Below, one piece after another: positions 7,018-14,457 of a stretch of DNA of 37,453 nucleotides. The notes under the pieces are model-generated. The model saw only the letters and a program-made list of their open reading frames with translations. It ran no database searches and had not been told where the DNA came from. The DNA comes from DASPUH01 sp035622975 (GTDB lineage: Bacteria; Chloroflexota; Limnocylindria; Limnocylindrales; CSP1-4). The number at the start of each line of letters is the position of its first letter. Within the stretch, counting starts at the first letter, position 1. A program made the translations under genes and the position numbers. Location: assembly GCA_035622975.1 (NCBI GenBank), contig DASPUH010000157.1, positions 1 through 37,453 of the forward strand. The letters run 5' to 3'.

Positions 7018-7937
7018 GCGTAGCGCCCGTAGTCGACCGAGCCGGAGGGGGCCGGCGCGGACGGCCGAAGGGCCATGAGCCGCTCCTCACCCAGGCGCGC
7101 CAGGTACTCGTCGTGGTCGGCCGTGCCGCGGACCCATGTCGCGAGCCAGTCGCGGAGGGCGTCCGGATCGCGCGAGATGGCCTCCCACTCCAGGTAGAAC
7201 CGATTGTCGCGGTCGTAGTAGCCCTGCGCGTACGACGGATGGGCTCCGAAGGGCTGGACGACGACCGCATCCACGATGAGGCCCGGGATGATGGTCCGGT
7301 TGGGGTCGGCCCGCACCACGGCCTCATCGACCAGCTCCTCGACCACGACCAGGACCCGGGACGCGGCGAAGGCGGCCTCCTTCTGGCAGCCCAGCAGGCC
7401 CCACACCTGGGTGTCCCCACTGGCGTCGGCCCGCTGGGCGTGGATGATGGCCACATCGGGGCGCAGCGGGGGGACCGCGTAGACGTCCCCGTCGCCGTAC
7501 GGCGAGGCGAGGCGCCGGATCAGCGGGTTGGCCGCCGGCAGGTCCGACTCGAAGTAGCTGCGCAAGGGGAAGAAGGGCAGGTTCATGGCCCCTGCCGTGT
7601 ACCGCCCGACCATCCCGAAGTGGCTGTACTCCTCGATCTCCAGGGGCGCCGGATCGGCCGCCTCGACGCGCCTGCGGATGGCGTGCAGGCCGCCCACGCC
7701 GGGGTTGCCCAGCCAGCTGAAGACGAGCTTGCGGGCCACGCCGGCGCCGACCATCTGGTCGTAGATGAGGTCGGGTGTGAGGCGGCAAAGCGTCAGGTCA
7801 CGACGACCCTGGCGGATGATCTCGTGGCCGGCCGCGAAGCCGATGAGGTGGGTGAAGCCCTCGATGGCCACCGTGTCGCCGTCGCGCACGAGCGCCGCCA
7901 CTGCGTCGTGCATCGAGGTCACCTTGGAGGTGCTCAT
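7014..7937 (-). CDS. Family I CoA-transferase, alpha subunit
   Basis: 307 residues from ATG 7937. N-terminal MHDAVAALVRDGDTVAIEGF and THLIGFAAGHEIIRQGRRDL form the CoA-binding Rossmann-like core of alpha subunits. LVFSWLGNPGVGG, AVPPLRPDVAIIHAQRAD and the ADASGDTQVWG stretch are typical of GctA-like proteins. It pairs with the beta subunit, which starts within its stop codon. The gap to the upstream aminotransferase is 32 nt. The open frame extends well upstream of 7937 but enters the aminotransferase gene antiframe, so ATG 7937 is chosen. Exact acid specificity cannot be read from sequence. Confidence 0.88.
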   Translation of the reverse strand: MSTSKVTSMHDAVAALVRDGDTVAIEGFTHLIGFAAGHEIIRQGRRDLTLCRLTPDLIYDQMVGAGVARKLVFSWLGNPGVGGLHAIRRRVEAADPAPLEIEEYSHFGMVGRYTAGAMNLPFFPLRSYFESDLPAANPLIRRLASPYGDGDVYAVPPLRPDVAIIHAQRADASGDTQVWGLLGCQKEAAFAASRVLVVVEELVDEAVVRADPNRTIIPGLIVDAVVVQPFGAHPSYAQGYYDRDNRFYLEWEAISRDPDALRDWLATWVRGTADHDEYLARLGEERLMALRPSAPAPSGSVDYGRYA

Positions 7938-7969
7938 GGACGGCCCATCATCACGCCGCGGTGACGGTG

Positions 7970-9265
7970 TCAGGACCGCGCGGCGACCTCCGCCACGGCC
8001 GCGCTGAAGATCCGCACGCCGGTGGCGATCTCCTGCGCATCGACGATGAGTGCCGGTGACATGCGGACGACGTCGTCGCCGGCCTCCAGGACGAGCAGGC
8101 CACGGTGGAAGGCGGCCAGCTGGACGGCGTCGGCGGTGGCGCCCGAGTCGAACTGCACGCCGATCATGAGGCCCTTGCCGCGCACGTCGCGGACGATCGA
8201 CTCGTGGCGGCGGACGAGCGGCCGGAGCGCCTCCAGGGCCTGCTCGCCCCGCCGGGCGGCGTTGTCCACCAAACCATCCTCCAGCAGCTTGACCGTAGCC
8301 AGCAGGGCGGCACAGGCGACCGGATTGCCACCGTAGGTGGAGCCGTGGGCCCCGGCGGTCCAGTCCATCAGCTCCGAGCGGGCCACGACCGCGGAGATGG
8401 GAAGGCCCGAAGCGATGCCCTTGGCCGCCACGAGCACGTCGGGCTCGACACCCCAGTGCTGGATCGCCCACATGCGGCCGGTGCGGCCGGCGCCCGACTG
8501 GACCTCGTCGGCCACCAGCAGGATGCCATGGGCGTCGCAGATCCGGCGCAGGCGCGGCAGGAAGTCGGCGTCGGGGAGGACGTACCCGCCTTCGCCCTGG
8601 ATCGGCTCGACGAAGACCGCCGCCACCTCGGAGGCCGGCACGAGGCGCTTGAAGACGCGCTGCTCCAGCTCGTCGAGGCCGGCGCTGCCGAAGGGCACAT
8701 GGATCACGCCCGGCAGGAGGGGCCCGAAGCCGGCGTGGTACTTGGCCTTGGAGGCGGTCAGGCTGACCGCGCCGTACGTGCGGCCGTGGAAGGCCCCGAG
8801 GAAGGCCACCACGTACTGGCGGCGCGTGTGGAAGCGGGCCAGTTTGAGGGCCGCTTCGATCGCCTCGGCCCCCGAGTTGCCCAGGAAGACGCGGGTCGGA
8901 CCGGTGATGGGGGCGATGCGCGCCATCTCGGCCGCCGCCTGCGCGTAGATGGGCAGGTAGAAGTCGGAGGCGCTGAAATGCACCAGGTCGACCGTCTGCC
9001 GCGCGATGGCGCGCAGCACATCGGGATGACCATGGCCGGTGGAGCTGACGGCGATGCCGGCCGCGAAGTCCAGGAACACGTTGCCGTCGATGTCCTCGAT
9101 GGAGACCCCGTCGCCCCGCACGGGCACGATCGGGTACGCCCGTGGCAGGCTGGGCGAGGTGATGGCTTCGTCGAAGGCGATGTGGGCACGCGCCTTGGGA
9201 CCGGGCAGCTCGGTCACGAGGTGGGGCACCTGGGCGGGGCGGGCGCGCTCGGCGACGTCGGTCAC
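7970..9265 (-). CDS. Class III PLP aminotransferase, 4-aminobutyrate aminotransferase-like
   Basis: 431 residues, matching GabT-like enzymes. It has FLDFAAGIAVSSTGHGHPDV, RVFLGNSGAEAIEAALKLAR, AFLGAFHGRTYGAVSLT, then ILLVADEVQSGAGRTG. The last contains the PLP-binding Asp, and the Schiff-base Lys lies in VLVAAKGIASGLPISAVV. ATYGGNPVACAA-like and VRDVRGKGLMIGVQF motifs follow. It removes the terminal amino group of an omega-amino acid (GABA, 5-aminovalerate or similar) using 2-oxoglutarate or pyruvate. The GTG start at 9265 has an SD (GAAGGGAG) upstream. It heads the gene set aminotransferase, CoA-transferase alpha, beta, with a strong palindromic operator just upstream at 9291-9317. Substrate unproven. 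Confidence 0.9.
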   Translation of the reverse strand: MTDVAERARPAQVPHLVTELPGPKARAHIAFDEAITSPSLPRAYPIVPVRGDGVSIEDIDGNVFLDFAAGIAVSSTGHGHPDVLRAIARQTVDLVHFSASDFYLPIYAQAAAEMARIAPITGPTRVFLGNSGAEAIEAALKLARFHTRRQYVVAFLGAFHGRTYGAVSLTASKAKYHAGFGPLLPGVIHVPFGSAGLDELEQRVFKRLVPASEVAAVFVEPIQGEGGYVLPDADFLPRLRRICDAHGILLVADEVQSGAGRTGRMWAIQHWGVEPDVLVAAKGIASGLPISAVVARSELMDWTAGAHGSTYGGNPVACAALLATVKLLEDGLVDNAARRGEQALEALRPLVRRHESIVRDVRGKGLMIGVQFDSGATADAVQLAAFHRGLLVLEAGDDVVRMSPALIVDAQEIATGVRIFSAAVAEVAARS

Positions 9266-9290
9266 GGTCGGCTCCCTTCAGCCGGCAAGC

Positions 9291-9317
9291 CAGAGTGCAT
9301 AACCGTTATGCAGTCTG
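9291..9317. promoter_or_regulatory. 27-bp near-perfect palindromic operator upstream of the aminotransferase operon
   Basis: The core TGCATAACCGTTATGCA (9296-9312) is an exact inverted repeat of 8-bp arms around one central base. It extends with one mismatch to CAGA at the left end and TCTG at the right, giving 12 of 13 matching arm positions. The AT-rich core stands out in this GC-rich DNA. It lies in the 104-bp gap between the aldehyde dehydrogenase stop and the aminotransferase start, where a minus-strand promoter would be expected, so repression by a dimeric regulator responding to the substrate is likely. No regulator gene is adjacent. Confidence 0.7.
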
Positions 9318-9369
9318 GATATCCACCGCCAGTGTAGCAGGCGGCCGAGACGGCCGGCCACAGCCGCGC

Positions 9370-10950
9370 TCAGTCGACGATCGTCTGCGACTGCTCGCGC
9401 ATGAACTGCTGGACGTAGTAGAAGCCGCCGCCGGCCTTGCCCGTCGCGGTTGACCCTTTCCAGCCGCCGAACGGCTGGACGCCCGGCCACGCGCCGGTCG
9501 TCGCGCCTGCCCGGCGGTTGACGTATACGACGCCGGCCTCGATCTCGTCGAGGAAGCGCGCGATCTCGTCCTTGTCCTCGCTGTACAGGCCCGCCGTCAG
9601 GCCAAGGACCGTGTCGTTGGCCCGGGCGAGGGCCTCCTCGAGCGAATCGACCGCGGCGACCGCCGTGAACGGCACGAAGAGCTCGTCGCGGAAGAGCCGG
9701 TGGTCGAAGGGCAGGCGCCCCACGACGGTCGGCTCGACGAAGAAGCCGCGATCAAGGCCGTCCTGAGTCAGCCGCTCGCCGCCGGTGAAGACGGCGCCGT
9801 CGCGGCGTGCCTCGGCGACCGCCTGCTCGTAGCGGCCGACGGCGCGGGCGTCGATGAGGGGGCCCATCCAGTTCTGCCGCTCGACCGGATCGCCGACGGC
9901 GAGGGCTTCGGTCTTCTCCACCAAACGGCGCAGGAGGTCGTCGTGCACGGGGCGCTCGACGTAGACCCGGCTGTTGGCCGAGCACTTCTGGCCGGTGAAC
10001 CCGAAGGCGGCCCGCATGATGCCCTCGGCCGCTTCATCCAGGTCCGCATGACGAGTCACGATGGCGGGGTTCTTGCCGCCCATCTCCACGATGACCGGCT
10101 TGGGAAAGACCCGCGCGAAATGCTTGTAGAGGCCGAAGCCGACCTCGAACGAGCCGGTGAAGATGATGCCGTCGACGCCCGGGTTCTCCTGCACCTCGGC
10201 GCCGACCGTCTCGCCGGGCCCCATGACCAGGTTGAAGACGCCATCCGGAAGGCCGGCATCGCGGAACACCTGGGTCAGGCAGACGCCGGAGATGGGCGCG
10301 TCCGAGGATGGCTTGTAGACCACCGTGTTGCCGGCCACGAGTGCGCCGCCGGAAGGCCCGCCGGACAGGGCGAAGGGGAAGTTGAAGGGGCTGATGACAC
10401 CCCATACCCCGTAGGGCTTGAGGACCGAGCGAGTGTGCACGGCCATGTCGCCCAGGTTGTCCATGGGGTCGTCGAAGCCGTGGTGGCGCTCCATCATCAG
10501 GCACGACCAGCGGATGAGGTCGGCCGTCTCCTCGACGTCGCCGAGCGCCTCCAGGCGGTTCTTGCCGACCTCCATGGAGAGCAGCGCGGCGAACTCCATC
10601 TGCCGTTCGCTGATCAGGTCGGCGGCCTTCCGAAGCAGCGCGACGCGCTCCTGCCACGGCCGCCGCGACCAGGCCGGGAAGGCGGCGCGAGCGGCGGCGA
10701 TCGCGTCCTGCACGTCGCGCCGGGTGCCCTTCGCGAAGGTGCCCATCAGTGACCTGTCGATGGGCGTGCGCTTCTCGAAGGTGCCCTCGCCGTCGCGCTC
10801 GCGGCCGTTCACCACGTTGCGGTGATAGCCGCCCAGCAGCTCGCGTCGGGCGAGCGCGAGGCCGGCCTCGAACTGGGCGTGCAGCGTCTCGTTGTCGTTG
10901 CGCAGGGTGGCGTAGGTGATCTTCAGGCGGGGTTCGGTCGGTGCGGTCAT
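9370..10950 (-). CDS. Aldehyde dehydrogenase, 1-pyrroline-5-carboxylate dehydrogenase type
   Basis: 526 residues. An NAD(P)-dependent ALDH with the long N-terminus of PruA/RocA enzymes (NVVNGRERDGEGTFEKRTPI). It has VISPFNFPFALSGGPSGGAL, VIVEMGGKNPAIV with the general-base Glu, and FGFTGQKCSANSRVYVE with the nucleophilic Cys. It ends in the characteristic GVQPFGGWKGSTATGKAGG. The family oxidises glutamate gamma-semialdehyde to glutamate; relatives act on other semialdehydes. Beside a GabT-like aminotransferase and a CoA-transferase it may instead oxidise the semialdehyde they produce (inference). ATG 10950 is 6 nt downstream of a minus-strand TAGACT, so the transcript is probably leaderless. 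The operator at 9291 separates it from the aminotransferase. Confidence 0.92.
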   Translation of the reverse strand: MTAPTEPRLKITYATLRNDNETLHAQFEAGLALARRELLGGYHRNVVNGRERDGEGTFEKRTPIDRSLMGTFAKGTRRDVQDAIAAARAAFPAWSRRPWQERVALLRKAADLISERQMEFAALLSMEVGKNRLEALGDVEETADLIRWSCLMMERHHGFDDPMDNLGDMAVHTRSVLKPYGVWGVISPFNFPFALSGGPSGGALVAGNTVVYKPSSDAPISGVCLTQVFRDAGLPDGVFNLVMGPGETVGAEVQENPGVDGIIFTGSFEVGFGLYKHFARVFPKPVIVEMGGKNPAIVTRHADLDEAAEGIMRAAFGFTGQKCSANSRVYVERPVHDDLLRRLVEKTEALAVGDPVERQNWMGPLIDARAVGRYEQAVAEARRDGAVFTGGERLTQDGLDRGFFVEPTVVGRLPFDHRLFRDELFVPFTAVAAVDSLEEALARANDTVLGLTAGLYSEDKDEIARFLDEIEAGVVYVNRRAGATTGAWPGVQPFGGWKGSTATGKAGGGFYYVQQFMREQSQTIVD

Positions 10951-10956
10951 GCGGCC

Positions 10957-10962
10957 AGTCTA
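10957..10962 (-). promoter_or_regulatory. Putative leaderless -10 (TAGACT) for the aldehyde dehydrogenase
   Basis: TAGACT on the minus strand ends 6 nt before ATG 10950. Its first three bases are the TAG stop codon of the HAD phosphatase gene upstream, so the stop codon and the promoter element are shared. Confidence 0.5.
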
Positions 10963-11826
10963 CGCCTCCCGCAGGGCCGCCACGACCGCGGCGAAGTCGC
11001 GCGCCGTGGCGTCCGGCGGCGGCTCACCACGGGCCATGTGCCGGGCCAGGTCGGCCGGCTCGTGGCGGCCGGAGCCGACCCACACGGCACGCAGCCCGGC
11101 CCGCCTGCCACCGGCCACATCGGCCCGCAGGTCGTCGCCGATCATGACCACCTCGGCGGCCGGGTGGCCCAACGCCCGGAGGGCGGCCGCGAAGAAGGTC
11201 GGCGAGGGCTTGCCCCCCACCAGGGCTCGCCGGCGCGTGGCGAACTCGAGACCAACCACGAAGGCGCCCGCATCCAGGGTCGGCCCGGCGGCCGTGATCC
11301 ACCACGGGTTGCGGTGCATGGCGATGAGGCGGGCGCCGCCGCGGACCAGGCGGAAGGCACGGTCCATGTTGGCGAACGAGAGGGCCTCCGCGGCGTCGCC
11401 GATGACCACCGCGGCACACCCGTCCCGCGCGTCGGACTCGTCGGTCGGCGGCAGCAGACGCTGGCCGGCGAACTCACGGCGGGCGTCGTCGGACGCCAGC
11501 ACCAGGATCGGCCCGCCCGGGAAGCGCCGCGCGGTCAGCTCAGCGGTCACGGACAGGGCGCTGACGATGTGGGCAGGGTCCAGGTGGACGCCGCGGGCTG
11601 CCATGCGCTCGGCGAGTGTGGCCCGGCTCATGAGCGACGTGTTGGTGGCCACCAGATACGGAACCCGCCGCCGCTCCAGCTCGGCGAGGCCCTCGACGGC
11701 GCCCGGGAGGACATGGCCGGCCTGGACCAGCACGCCATCGAGATCGATCAGCAGGGCCCGGGCGCGGCGCATCGTCTGCACGAGGGACCCATCGGGCGGC
11801 GGAAGGGCCCTGACTCGGCGCGGCAC
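10960..11826 (-). CDS. HAD superfamily IIA phosphatase, NagD/LHPP-like
   Basis: 288 residues from GTG 11826. HAD motif I is ALLIDLDGVLVQAG (nucleophile Asp28, acid Asp30 from this start). LVATNTSLMSRATLAERM is the class IIA motif with the T-N-x-S pattern. The Lys is in GGKPSPTFFAAAL and motif IV is VVMIGDDLRADVAGGRRAG. Class IIA members include NagD nucleotidase, phosphoglycolate and 4-nitrophenyl phosphatases and LHPP, so the substrate is open. The start is set by a minus-strand TACCAT 6 nt before GTG 11826; this gives 18 residues before MRRARALLIDLD, and ATG 11772 is the alternative. It is divergent from the S51-like gene. Its TAG stop lies inside the next gene's promoter hexamer. Confidence 0.87.
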   Translation of the reverse strand: MPRRVRALPPPDGSLVQTMRRARALLIDLDGVLVQAGHVLPGAVEGLAELERRRVPYLVATNTSLMSRATLAERMAARGVHLDPAHIVSALSVTAELTARRFPGGPILVLASDDARREFAGQRLLPPTDESDARDGCAAVVIGDAAEALSFANMDRAFRLVRGGARLIAMHRNPWWITAAGPTLDAGAFVVGLEFATRRRALVGGKPSPTFFAAALRALGHPAAEVVMIGDDLRADVAGGRRAGLRAVWVGSGRHEPADLARHMARGEPPPDATARDFAAVVAALREA

Positions 11827-11832
11827 GGCGCG

Positions 11833-11838
11833 ATGGTA
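11833..11838 (-). promoter_or_regulatory. Putative leaderless -10 (TACCAT) for the HAD phosphatase
   Basis: Minus-strand TACCAT ends 6 nt before GTG 11826. It is one half of a divergent pair with TATCGT at 11870. No SD precedes the GTG. Confidence 0.5.
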
Positions 11839-11869
11839 GCCGGGCGGGCGGTCCGATCGCGGCCTCGTG

Positions 11870-11875
11870 TATCGT
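11870..11875 (+). promoter_or_regulatory. Putative leaderless -10 (TATCGT) for the S51-like gene
   Basis: TATCGT ends 8 nt before ATG 11884. It is the divergent partner of the minus-strand TACCAT at 11833; only 31 bp separate the two hexamers. Confidence 0.42.
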
Positions 11876-11883
11876 CGCGGGGC

Positions 11884-12588
11884 ATGCGTGGGCCCATCGT
11901 CCTCATCGGTTCCGGCGAGTTCACGCCGGCCATGGAGGCGGTCGACCGGGAGCTGTTGGCGGCGACGGGCCGCCGCGACCCGCGCGTGGCGATCCTGCCG
12001 ACCGCCGCCGCGGCGGGCGGGGAGGCCGCCTTCCTGCGCCTGGCCGAACAGGGCCGCCAGCACTTCCGGGCGCTGGGAGCCGAGGTCGAAATGGTCCCTG
12101 TGCGCACGCGGGCCGACGCCGAAGACGTGGCCTGCGCCCAGGCCGTCGGGGAGGCCGATCTGATCCACCTGGGCGGCGGTGATCCGGCCCACCTGTACGA
12201 GGCGCTCGCCGGAACGGCCGTCGAACGGGCGCTGCGCGCAGCCGCCGACCGGGGAGCCATCGTGGCCGGCTGCGGCGCCGGGGCGATGGTGCTGGCGGAC
12301 CGCCAGGCGCACCTGCTGCGTCGTCGGCCGGTGCCCGGCGGCTGGACGCCGGCCCTGGGGTTCGTGCCCCGGGTGGCCGTGATCCCCGCCTACGACGCCT
12401 TCCCTGAGGCGCTCCTGCTGGCCGTCGTGCTCATGCCGCCGTGGGCCGGTGCCGTCGTGGGCATCGACCGTCAGACGACGCTCATCGGCCGAGACGGATC
12501 GTGGCAGGTGCTGGGCCACGGACGGGTGACCATCTGGCGCGGCCGCCGGCGCAGCCGGTACCGCGACGGGGAGACCATGCGCCTCTGA
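11884..12588 (+). CDS. Peptidase S51/cyanophycinase-like protein lacking the catalytic serine
   Basis: 234 residues. The fold is that of peptidase S51 (cyanophycinase, dipeptidase E), a relative of class I amidotransferases: GPIVLIGSGEFTPAM, RVAILPTAAAAGG, ADLIHLGGGDPAHLYEAL, then VAGCGAGAMVLADR, and near the end VVGIDRQTTLI, the usual GIDE-like strand. In active members the nucleophile elbow reads G-T-S-A-G-A; here it is G-C-G-A-G-A (residues 129-134), so Ser is Gly and the preceding residue is Cys. The His of the usual D-Q-H-F motif is also not seen (AYDAF instead). It is therefore probably a non-hydrolytic homologue, or uses Cys130. It is divergent from the HAD phosphatase and convergent with the zinc-ribbon gene. 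Confidence 0.8.
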   Translation: MRGPIVLIGSGEFTPAMEAVDRELLAATGRRDPRVAILPTAAAAGGEAAFLRLAEQGRQHFRALGAEVEMVPVRTRADAEDVACAQAVGEADLIHLGGGDPAHLYEALAGTAVERALRAAADRGAIVAGCGAGAMVLADRQAHLLRRRPVPGGWTPALGFVPRVAVIPAYDAFPEALLLAVVLMPPWAGAVVGIDRQTTLIGRDGSWQVLGHGRVTIWRGRRRSRYRDGETMRL

Positions 12589-12593
12589 TCGCC

Positions 12594-12607
12594 CCGCCCG
12601 CGGGCGG
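12594..12607. terminator. GC palindrome between convergent genes
   Basis: CCGCCCGCGGGCGG is an exact 14-bp palindrome in the 21-bp gap between two convergent stop codons. With a 4-6 nt loop opened it leaves a 4-5 bp GC stem and no U-tract on either strand. It is a weak bidirectional terminator candidate. Confidence 0.25.
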
Positions 12608-12609
12608 CC

Positions 12610-12951
12610 TCAGGACGCCTGCACCTCGCGGAAGCAGTCGGAGCAGTAGACCGGCTTGTCCTGACGCGGCTTGAACGGGACCTGCGCGGCATTGCCGCAC
12701 TTGGAGCAGATCACCGCGAAGTACTCGCGCATGGGCCGGTCGTCGCCGCGCTCGTAACCGCGCGGGCCGCCGATGGAGCGCACGTCGTAGCCGGTGGTCT
12801 CGCGTGTGGCGCGACGACTCGCCCGGCAGCTCGGGCAGCGCTTGGGGTCGGAGGCGAAGCCCTTCTGAGCGTAGAACTCCTGGTCGGCCGCCGAATGGAC
12901 GAAGTCGATGCCGCAATCAGCACAGGTCAGGGTTCGATCCGTATAGGACAC
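12610..12951 (-). CDS. Double zinc-ribbon protein (zf-trcl plus CxxC-x17-CxxC)
   Basis: 113 residues from GTG 12951. The N-terminal half has CADCGIDF and RCPSCRASRR around QEFYAQKGF, the pattern of the zf-trcl probable zinc-ribbon domain. The C-terminal half has CSKCGNA and YCSDCFRE with exactly 17 residues between the CxxC pairs, the CxxC-x17-CxxC domain. Two zinc sites are therefore expected. Such proteins are small, soluble and of unknown role; nucleic-acid or protein binding is the usual guess. The GTG has AGGAGG upstream at about 10 nt. A minus-strand TACGCT about 155 nt upstream would give a long leader. The open frame continues upstream without support. Confidence 0.85.
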   Translation of the reverse strand: MSYTDRTLTCADCGIDFVHSAADQEFYAQKGFASDPKRCPSCRASRRATRETTGYDVRSIGGPRGYERGDDRPMREYFAVICSKCGNAAQVPFKPRQDKPVYCSDCFREVQAS

Positions 12952-13105
12952 CGTGAGGGGACCTCCTGGAGCGTGGTTCACGTTCGCGTTCACACCGCTC
13001 GCGCGTGGAAGCGGACCGCAGCTGGCGTGTGGCGTCGGGAGGAGCCGGGCGCCGCCCAGATGCTGTGCCGAGGTCCCGATCCGGGGCGCACCGGTGAAGG
13101 AGCCC

Positions 13106-13111
13106 AGCGTA
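13106..13111 (-). promoter_or_regulatory. Possible -10 (TACGCT) for the zinc-ribbon gene
   Basis: This is the only TANNNT hexamer I noted on the minus strand of this gap. It would give a leader of about 150 nt before GTG 12951. The call rests on the hexamer alone. Confidence 0.25.
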
Positions 13112-13199
13112 CCACCCCTCGGCGGGCCCCGCCAGCACGCGGCCGGGAGCCCATCCCGTGACAGGCGAGGTGGCACAATAACCGCCGAACCTGTGCCGC

Positions 13200-13230
13200 A
13201 CGAGCGAGGGCCAGGGGGCTCCTCGCTCGT
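13200..13230 (+). promoter_or_regulatory. 10-bp hairpin in the leader of the nuclease gene
   Basis: ACGAGCGAGG (13200-13209) is matched exactly by its reverse complement at 13221-13230 with an 11-nt loop. It lies between the probable -10 (CACAAT, 13174-13179) and the ATG at 13284, so it would form near the 5' end of the sbcD-like mRNA. No U-tract follows, so leader stability or regulation is more likely than termination. Confidence 0.45.
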
Positions 13231-13283
13231 CCATCGCCCCGGCCCAGCGGATCAGGCCACGGACGGAGGAACGCGTCGCCCCG

Positions 13284-14456
13284 ATGCCCCGCTTGCTGCA
13301 CGTGGCAGACGTTCACCTGGGGGCGCGCCATCAGGACCTCGGCCCCGCGGCCTCGGCGCAGCGCGAGCGACAGTTCGAGGCGTTCCGGCGGGCCATCGAC
13401 CTGGCGCTGGAGGAGCGCGTCGACGTCGTCATCGTGGCCGGTGACCTGTTCGACTCCAACCAGCAGCCGCGCCGCTCGGTCGAACGGGCGGCGGCGGAGT
13501 TCGGCCGTGTCGCGGCGGCGGGCGGGCGCGTCGTGCTGATCCCCGGTACCCACGATGCGTACGACCCCTCATCGGTCTACCGCGCCTACGACGTGGCCGC
13601 CCTGGCCGGCGTGAAGGCGGAGGACGACGCGGTGGTGCTCCTCACGCCGGAGCGGCCGGAGGTCCTCTTCGCCCCGCTGGACCTGCTGGTCTTCGGCCGT
13701 GTCTTCTCCACCAAGCGAGCGCCCCGGAGCCCGCTGGCCGGCTTCGCGGTGGGGGCTGACACGCGGGCCAGATGGCGCGTCGGCGTGGTCCACGGCTCGC
13801 TGCGCATCGAGGGCAAGGTGACCGAGGACGACGTGCTGTTCACGGATGCCGAGATCGCCGCCTCCGGCCTCGACTACCTCGCCCTGGGCCACTGGCACTC
13901 CTTCCAGCAGGGCCGCGCGGGGGCCACGACGTGGGCCTACGCCGGGTCGCCGGAGCCGGTCGCGGTCGACCAGGACGGCGCCGGTCAGGTCGTCCTGGTG
14001 ACGCTTGAGGAACGCGACGGCCAGCGCCAGGTCCGGCTGGAGGCCCGGCGCATCGGTCGGACGCGTTTCATGAAGCTTGACGTGGACGCCGCCGAGGTGC
14101 CCGGGCAGCCCGCGCTCGTGGAGCGGATCGCCGCCCACGCCGACCCGGACCTGGTGATGGACGCCCGCCTCGTGGGGGTCGAGCCAGACGAGCTCGACGT
14201 GCACGAGGAAGAGGTGGAACAGCAGCTCGCCGGACGATTCCTGCGGCTGCGCTTCCGCGATCTGGCCACCCCGGCGCCACCGGCCGGGCCGCCCCCACCG
14301 CCGGACACGATCCCGGGCGCTTTCATGCGCGACCTGGAGGTGCGCGCCGAGGCGGCGCGTGCGGCCGGGCGAACCGCCGACGCGACCGAGCTCGCCGAGG
14401 CGCTGCGCCTGGGACGGCTGCTGCTCGACGACCCGCAGCGCGTGACGCTGGGCTGA
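13284..14456 (+). CDS. SbcD/Mre11-like DNA exonuclease (metallophosphoesterase)
   Basis: 390 residues. Calcineurin-like phosphoesterase motifs are in order: LLHVADVHLGARH (D-x-H), VVIVAGDLFDSNQQ (GD), VVLIPGTHDAYD (GTHD where GNHD is usual), VGVVHGSLRI, and DYLALGHWHSFQ (GHxH). The C-terminal part (about 260-390) is the capping and ATPase-binding region and contains a Pro-rich stretch. It should be a Mn-dependent double-strand exonuclease and single-strand endonuclease working with the ATPase whose ATG is one base after its TGA. The Thr in GTHD is a known variant in the YhaO branch of the family. ATG 13284 has GGAGGA some 13 nt upstream, a long spacing. Confidence 0.9.
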   Translation: MPRLLHVADVHLGARHQDLGPAASAQRERQFEAFRRAIDLALEERVDVVIVAGDLFDSNQQPRRSVERAAAEFGRVAAAGGRVVLIPGTHDAYDPSSVYRAYDVAALAGVKAEDDAVVLLTPERPEVLFAPLDLLVFGRVFSTKRAPRSPLAGFAVGADTRARWRVGVVHGSLRIEGKVTEDDVLFTDAEIAASGLDYLALGHWHSFQQGRAGATTWAYAGSPEPVAVDQDGAGQVVLVTLEERDGQRQVRLEARRIGRTRFMKLDVDAAEVPGQPALVERIAAHADPDLVMDARLVGVEPDELDVHEEEVEQQLAGRFLRLRFRDLATPAPPAGPPPPPDTIPGAFMRDLEVRAEAARAAGRTADATELAEALRLGRLLLDDPQRVTLG

Positions 14457-14457
14457 G

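Larger units (their letters stand above)
12952..13283. other. 332-bp divergent intergenic region
   Basis: This is the largest gap in the window, between the zinc-ribbon gene (-) and the SbcD-like gene (+). It holds a minus-strand TACGCT (13106-13111), a + strand CACAAT (13174-13179) that could be the nuclease promoter, and a GGCACA/TGTGCC inverted repeat (13172-13197). It also holds a 10-bp stem hairpin (13200-13230). I see no ORF with an SD and no tRNA or known riboswitch pattern. Confidence 0.5.

Noticed and set aside
6211..7937. IpdAB-type steroid ring hydrolase
   Set aside because: The beta subunit keeps the catalytic Glu (YESG), which IpdB proteins lack, and no steroid genes are near.
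7938..8471. Upstream extension of the CoA-transferase alpha frame
   Set aside because: It lies within the aminotransferase gene in another frame; the family N-terminus begins at 7937.
12958..13176. Upstream extension of the zinc-ribbon frame and small ORFs in the gap
   Set aside because: No SD at alternative starts and Pro/Arg-rich translation without similarity; AGGAGG before GTG 12951 marks the start.
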